Of a DNA stretch of 35,870 nucleotides, positions 32,576 to 35,870 are shown piece by piece. Both the position numbers and the translations under genes were made by a program. The stretch spans positions 1 through 35,870 of the forward strand of contig RGUL01000019.1 of NCBI GenBank assembly GCA_010027845.1. Direction: 5' to 3'. The DNA is from Gammaproteobacteria bacterium. GTDB lineage: Bacteria > Pseudomonadota > Gammaproteobacteria > Steroidobacterales > Steroidobacteraceae. Positions within the stretch are counted from its first letter, which is position 1. The number at the start of each line of letters is the position of its first letter. The notes below the pieces were generated by a model. That model did not search any database and was not told where the DNA came from. It saw only the letters and a program-made list of their open reading frames with translations.

Positions 32576-34525
32576 TCAAGCGGCTTTGGAGCCCTTGGCG
32601 GGCTTCTTCGCCTTGCCAGCTTGCGCGGCCTTGGCAGCAAGTGCCTCGGCGGCAACCTTGGCCCACTTCGTGAACACCGGCGCGCGCGGCGGTTCGAAAC
32701 CGGTTTCCGCTTTGCAACGCGCCTTGAGTTCGTCGATGCTCTCGAAACCGCGATCGAAGATCTTTTTCTTGCCGCGCTTTTTGCCCATCTCGGCACGCAA
32801 CGCAGTCGTCGCAGCAGTATCGACGCTGCCGTCGGCGGCGATCACGACGCCGTAGCGACGCGCACCGGCGACGCTGACCAGACCGGCTTCCACGTCGAAC
32901 GCAACCTTTTCGGCCTCACGCTCGAGCGGATCGCCCCAACCACCGCCACCCCAGGTGTCGGCGATCAACAGGTCACCCGCCTCGACTTTGACGTGGTCGA
33001 TTTTCGAGGGCAGCAATTCTTCGGTGCCGTTCGCACGCTGCAAAAGTTTGCGACTGCGGACGCCCGGTTCGCCACCGTTCGCGCCCCACGGGTAGGTGAG
33101 CCAACGATCGTCGTGGATCGAAATCTCGCCCGGCTCCAAGAAACGATAGCCGATGCGCAAGCCGTTGCCACCGCGATTTTTGCCGGCACCGCCGGTGTCG
33201 ACGATGGTTTCGTAGATGTCGATGCGCAGTGGGAAGTAGCTCTCGAGGAATTCGTTCGGCACGTTGGTGAATGACGGCCACAGTGAGTGACCGTCCGGAC
33301 CGTCGCCGAACGGCTTGCCCGGGATACCGCCGAAGGTGATTTGATAGAGCTGATACCACTCGCCGTTTTTGTCGTATCCCGAGTACATGAAGTGCGGGCT
33401 GTCCGAGAAGCCGGCGCCGCACATGAAATCGGGATTACCCTGACCGAGCAAGCCGGCAAGGATGTCGAAGATGCGCCCGAGGGCGTGCGTGCGGCACGAC
33501 AGCGCGGCGGGCTTCAAAGGTTTGAGCAGCGTGCCGGCGGGGATGCGCACTTCCATTAGATCGTAGAACCCGTCGTTGAACAGGATCTGCGGGTCGAAGA
33601 CCATGATCATGTAAATGCCGGCGAACATCTTGAACATCTCTTCGTTCAACAAAAAGTTGATCGAGGAGATCGACTGCGGGTCGGTGCCCGTGAAGTCGAA
33701 GATGCACTTATCGCCATCGCGCCACATCGAACATTTGATGCGGTACGGACCCATGTTGAGGCCGTCGTCGCAAATGTAGTCTTCGAAGTATTGTTTGGCT
33801 TCCGGCACGTTCTGTCGGATGAGCGCACGCATCGCGCGCTTGTTGCGCTCGAGCATGGCGTCCATCGCCGAGTAGAACACGTCGTCGCCGAATCGCTCGG
33901 CGATCTCGATGCAACGCGCGGCCGCCGTGCGCAGTGCGGCGACGATCGCGTTGAAGTCGGAGAGGTTCCACTGCGGCAAACGGCAGTTGTGCAACACGAC
34001 GCGCAGCACGTCTTCGTTGAGCACGCCGTTTTTGAAGATCTTGACGGGCGGCACGACGATGCCGTCTTCGTAGATCGTAGTGCCGTCGGTGGGCAGCGAG
34101 CCGGGGACTTTGCCGCCGACGTCGGTCATGTGACCGAACATCGCCGACCAAGCGATGATGCGACCACCGCGATAGATGGGCATCAACATCAACCAGTCGT
34201 TGGCGTGGCTGATGGCGCCGCCGACTGAATACGGATCGGAGGTGAGGAAAATGTCGCCCTCTTCCACCGTGCCGTTGTATCCGTCCATGAAGCCCCAGAT
34301 GAACGAGCCGAATTGACCGACGACCATTTTGCCGTCGGTGTTCGCGATCATCGGAAACTCGTCGTGCTGTTCGCGGATGCCCGGCGACATCGCCGTGCGG
34401 AACAGCACCGTGTCCATTTCATAGCGCGCATTGCGCAGCGCGCTCTCGATGATGTCGATGGTGACCGTGTCGACCTTCGTCTTTTTGAAGGCCTTCTTGT
34501 TGCGCTGAATGATGGTAGCGGCCAT
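32576..34525 (-). CDS. hyuB: Hydantoinase B/oxoprolinase family protein (HyuB)
   Basis: The product is 649 residues. Typical HyuB segments are SALRNARYEMDTVLFRTAMSP, GHMTDVGGKVPGS, DFTGTDPQSISSINF, GGAGKNRGGNGLRIGYRF and GDLLIADTWGGGGWGDPLER. With HyuA it forms an ATP-dependent enzyme that opens cyclic amides (N-methylhydantoin, 5-oxoproline, caprolactam) or, in related complexes, carboxylates ketones. The gene starts 3 bases after the hyuA stop. It carries an extra C-terminal region of about 100 residues ending in a Lys/Ala-rich tail (AQAGKAKKPAKGSKAA). The exact substrate cannot be read from sequence. Confidence 0.9.
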   Translation of the reverse strand: MAATIIQRNKKAFKKTKVDTVTIDIIESALRNARYEMDTVLFRTAMSPGIREQHDEFPMIANTDGKMVVGQFGSFIWGFMDGYNGTVEEGDIFLTSDPYSVGGAISHANDWLMLMPIYRGGRIIAWSAMFGHMTDVGGKVPGSLPTDGTTIYEDGIVVPPVKIFKNGVLNEDVLRVVLHNCRLPQWNLSDFNAIVAALRTAAARCIEIAERFGDDVFYSAMDAMLERNKRAMRALIRQNVPEAKQYFEDYICDDGLNMGPYRIKCSMWRDGDKCIFDFTGTDPQSISSINFLLNEEMFKMFAGIYMIMVFDPQILFNDGFYDLMEVRIPAGTLLKPLKPAALSCRTHALGRIFDILAGLLGQGNPDFMCGAGFSDSPHFMYSGYDKNGEWYQLYQITFGGIPGKPFGDGPDGHSLWPSFTNVPNEFLESYFPLRIDIYETIVDTGGAGKNRGGNGLRIGYRFLEPGEISIHDDRWLTYPWGANGGEPGVRSRKLLQRANGTEELLPSKIDHVKVEAGDLLIADTWGGGGWGDPLEREAEKVAFDVEAGLVSVAGARRYGVVIAADGSVDTAATTALRAEMGKKRGKKKIFDRGFESIDELKARCKAETGFEPPRAPVFTKWAKVAAEALAAKAAQAGKAKKPAKGSKAA

Positions 34526-34528
34526 GGA

Positions 34529-35870
34529 TTACTTCCTCTTTCCGGCGGCCTTCTTGGGCGCCTTGAAATTATCGGGATAGATCAAAATGCAGCCGGACTT
34601 GTCCACGTGCCCGGTGTGCTTCGGCAAGATCACGGTGGTGGAGTCCATCTCCATCACGATCGCCGGGCCCTTCACCTTGTTGCCGGCCTTGAGTTTGGCG
34701 CGGTCGTAGACGATCGCCGTGACGTCCTTGCCTTCCATGAACGACTTTTGTTTGCCGACGGCGGCGGCCTTCGGATCGGCACCACCAGCCGACAGCGTCT
34801 GGCGCTTGATCTTGATGCCTTGTCCTTGCACGGCAGCACGCAAGGTCACCACTTCGTGTTCGAGCGGCAACGCGAACGTGAACAAGCGCTGGTGCTCGGC
34901 GTCGAATTGATCGGAGATCGCCGCGAGGCCGCGCTTCTGCAGCGCCTTCAGATCGACGTTCACCGTCAAACGCAAGCCCTGGCCGCGATAGCGGACGTCG
35001 ACTTGGTAGGAGGTGCGGATGTCTTTCTTGGGCACGCCTTCTTTTTCGACACCCTTCGACGCTTCAGATGCCAAATCTTTCAGGATCTTCTCGATTTCTT
35101 TGGCGGAAGTCAGCGAGAACTGTCGGACGAAGGTGCGGGCGCGCTCGTCGCGCACCGCCGTGGTCGCGTCGCCGAGCGCACACAGCACGCCCGGGCCCGG
35201 CGGGATGATCGACGGCCACGAGCCGAGCAAACGCGACAAGGCGTTAGCGTGGATCGGGCCGGCGCCGCCGAACGCGATCAGCGCGTAGTCGCGCGGGTCG
35301 TAGCCCTGCTCGACCGATACGAGACGCAGTGCACCGACCATGTTTTCGTTGACGATGTTGTAGATGCCTTGCGCGGCCTGCTTGGTCGACAGACCCAATG
35401 CATCGCCGACCTTTTTGACGGCGGTCTGCGCGAGGTCGCGGTTGAGCACCATGTCGCCGCCGAGCTTCTGCATCTCGGGCAGATAGCCGAGAACGATGTT
35501 GGCATCGGCCACGGTCGGCTCGGTGCCGCCACGGTTGTAGGCGGCCGGACCCGGATCGGCGCCGGCCGATTGCGGACCCACGCGCAGCGCCTTGGTGAGT
35601 TCCGGGACGTGTGCGATCGAGCCGCCACCCGCACCGACCGTGCGGATGTCGACCGACGAGGCACGCACGGTGACGTCGCCAACCGTCGTTTCGCGACGCA
35701 GACGCGCTTCACCGTCTTGAATCAGCGCCACGTCCGTCGAGGTGCCGCCGACGTCGACCGTCAAAAGATTCGGGAAGCCGGCTTGTACCGCGACCCACAA
35801 TGCACCCGTGACGCCGCCCGCAGGGCCGGACATCAACAAATTGACCGGGTATTCGGCCGCCGAGCTCGCC
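34529..35870 (-). CDS. hyuA: Hydantoinase/oxoprolinase A family protein (HyuA), C-terminal part
   Basis: The frame is open to the right edge of the window, so about 446 C-terminal residues are seen and the start is outside. NLLMSGPAGGVTGAL, then TVDVGGTSTDVALIQDGEA form the actin-like ATPase phosphate loops; RTVGAGGGSIAHV, GPQSAGADPGPAAYNRGG and ALIAFGGAGPIHANAL are classic HyuA/oxoprolinase A motifs. This subunit is thought to phosphorylate the cyclic amide with ATP so that it can be opened together with HyuB. The C-terminus is a short Lys-rich tail (FKAPKKAAGKRK). hyuB follows after 3 bases, so both are one operon. Confidence 0.9.
   Translation of the reverse strand, partial: ASSAAEYPVNLLMSGPAGGVTGALWVAVQAGFPNLLTVDVGGTSTDVALIQDGEARLRRETTVGDVTVRASSVDIRTVGAGGGSIAHVPELTKALRVGPQSAGADPGPAAYNRGGTEPTVADANIVLGYLPEMQKLGGDMVLNRDLAQTAVKKVGDALGLSTKQAAQGIYNIVNENMVGALRLVSVEQGYDPRDYALIAFGGAGPIHANALSRLLGSWPSIIPPGPGVLCALGDATTAVRDERARTFVRQFSLTSAKEIEKILKDLASEASKGVEKEGVPKKDIRTSYQVDVRYRGQGLRLTVNVDLKALQKRGLAAISDQFDAEHQRLFTFALPLEHEVVTLRAAVQGQGIKIKRQTLSAGGADPKAAAVGKQKSFMEGKDVTAIVYDRAKLKAGNKVKGPAIVMEMDSTTVILPKHTGHVDKSGCILIYPDNFKAPKKAAGKRK

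Noticed and set aside
1-35870. CRISPR arrays, tRNA/rRNA genes, insertion sequences, toxin-antitoxin or phage genes
   Set aside because: No repeat-spacer pattern, cloverleaf, transposase motif or integrase motif was seen in reading both strands; intergenic gaps are mostly under 120 bases.

Overview
The window comes from a GC-rich, gene-dense chromosome of a proteobacterium. It is most likely a non-enteric gammaproteobacterium of the Xanthomonadales/Nevskiales/Steroidobacterales kind. This is inferred from the gene order fabD-fabG-acpP-fabF-mltG-tmk-holB, an AlaA-type aminotransferase close to the enterobacterial enzyme, a GspN-containing type II secretion block and a TonB-dependent receptor. 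No 16S rRNA, tRNA, insertion sequence, CRISPR array or phage gene was seen. About 97% of the bases are coding. Genes are packed tightly, and twelve junctions use a 4-bp NTGA stop/start overlap.

Layout. (1) 1-6.6 kb: the C-terminus of a TonB-dependent receptor with a terminator, a GST, an unknown protein, an orphan family-5 ABC solute-binding protein, a convergent two-module VOC protein, a YfcG-like Nu-class GST, a small basic protein and a bicupin with a histidine-rich tail, closed by a strong terminator. (2) 6.7-14.0 kb: alaA followed without a gap by an AddB-like PD-(D/E)XK/Fe-S nuclease and an AddA-like UvrD helicase-nuclease, a putative double-strand-break repair pair. (3) 19.4-14.0 kb, minus strand: gspG-H-I-J-K-L-M-N, the pseudopilins and inner-membrane assembly platform of a type II secretion system. 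The secretin, ATPase and GspC/GspF genes are not adjacent. (4) 19.4-25.4 kb, plus strand: fatty-acid synthesis genes (fabD, fabG, an N-terminally truncated acpP, fabF), then mltG (peptidoglycan terminase), tmk (dTTP synthesis) and holB (clamp-loader delta prime). (5) 28.2-25.4 kb, minus strand: an endonuclease/exonuclease/phosphatase-fold protein coupled to a FadB/FadJ-type beta-oxidation enzyme. (6) 35.9-28.2 kb, minus strand: hyuA-hyuB (ATP-dependent hydantoinase/oxoprolinase) with a terminator, then an isochorismatase-family amidohydrolase, a Tat-exported molybdenum hydroxylase large subunit and a DASS anion transporter. This looks like a catabolic module for a cyclic amide or N-heterocycle.

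The most notable points are: the acpP locus encodes only the last 48 residues of acyl carrier protein, with helix I missing and no usable upstream start; gspH has no ATG, GTG or TTG start and probably begins at a CTG that overlaps the gspG stop; and the hyuAB / cysteine amidohydrolase / Mo-hydroxylase / transporter group may form an undescribed N-heterocycle pathway.
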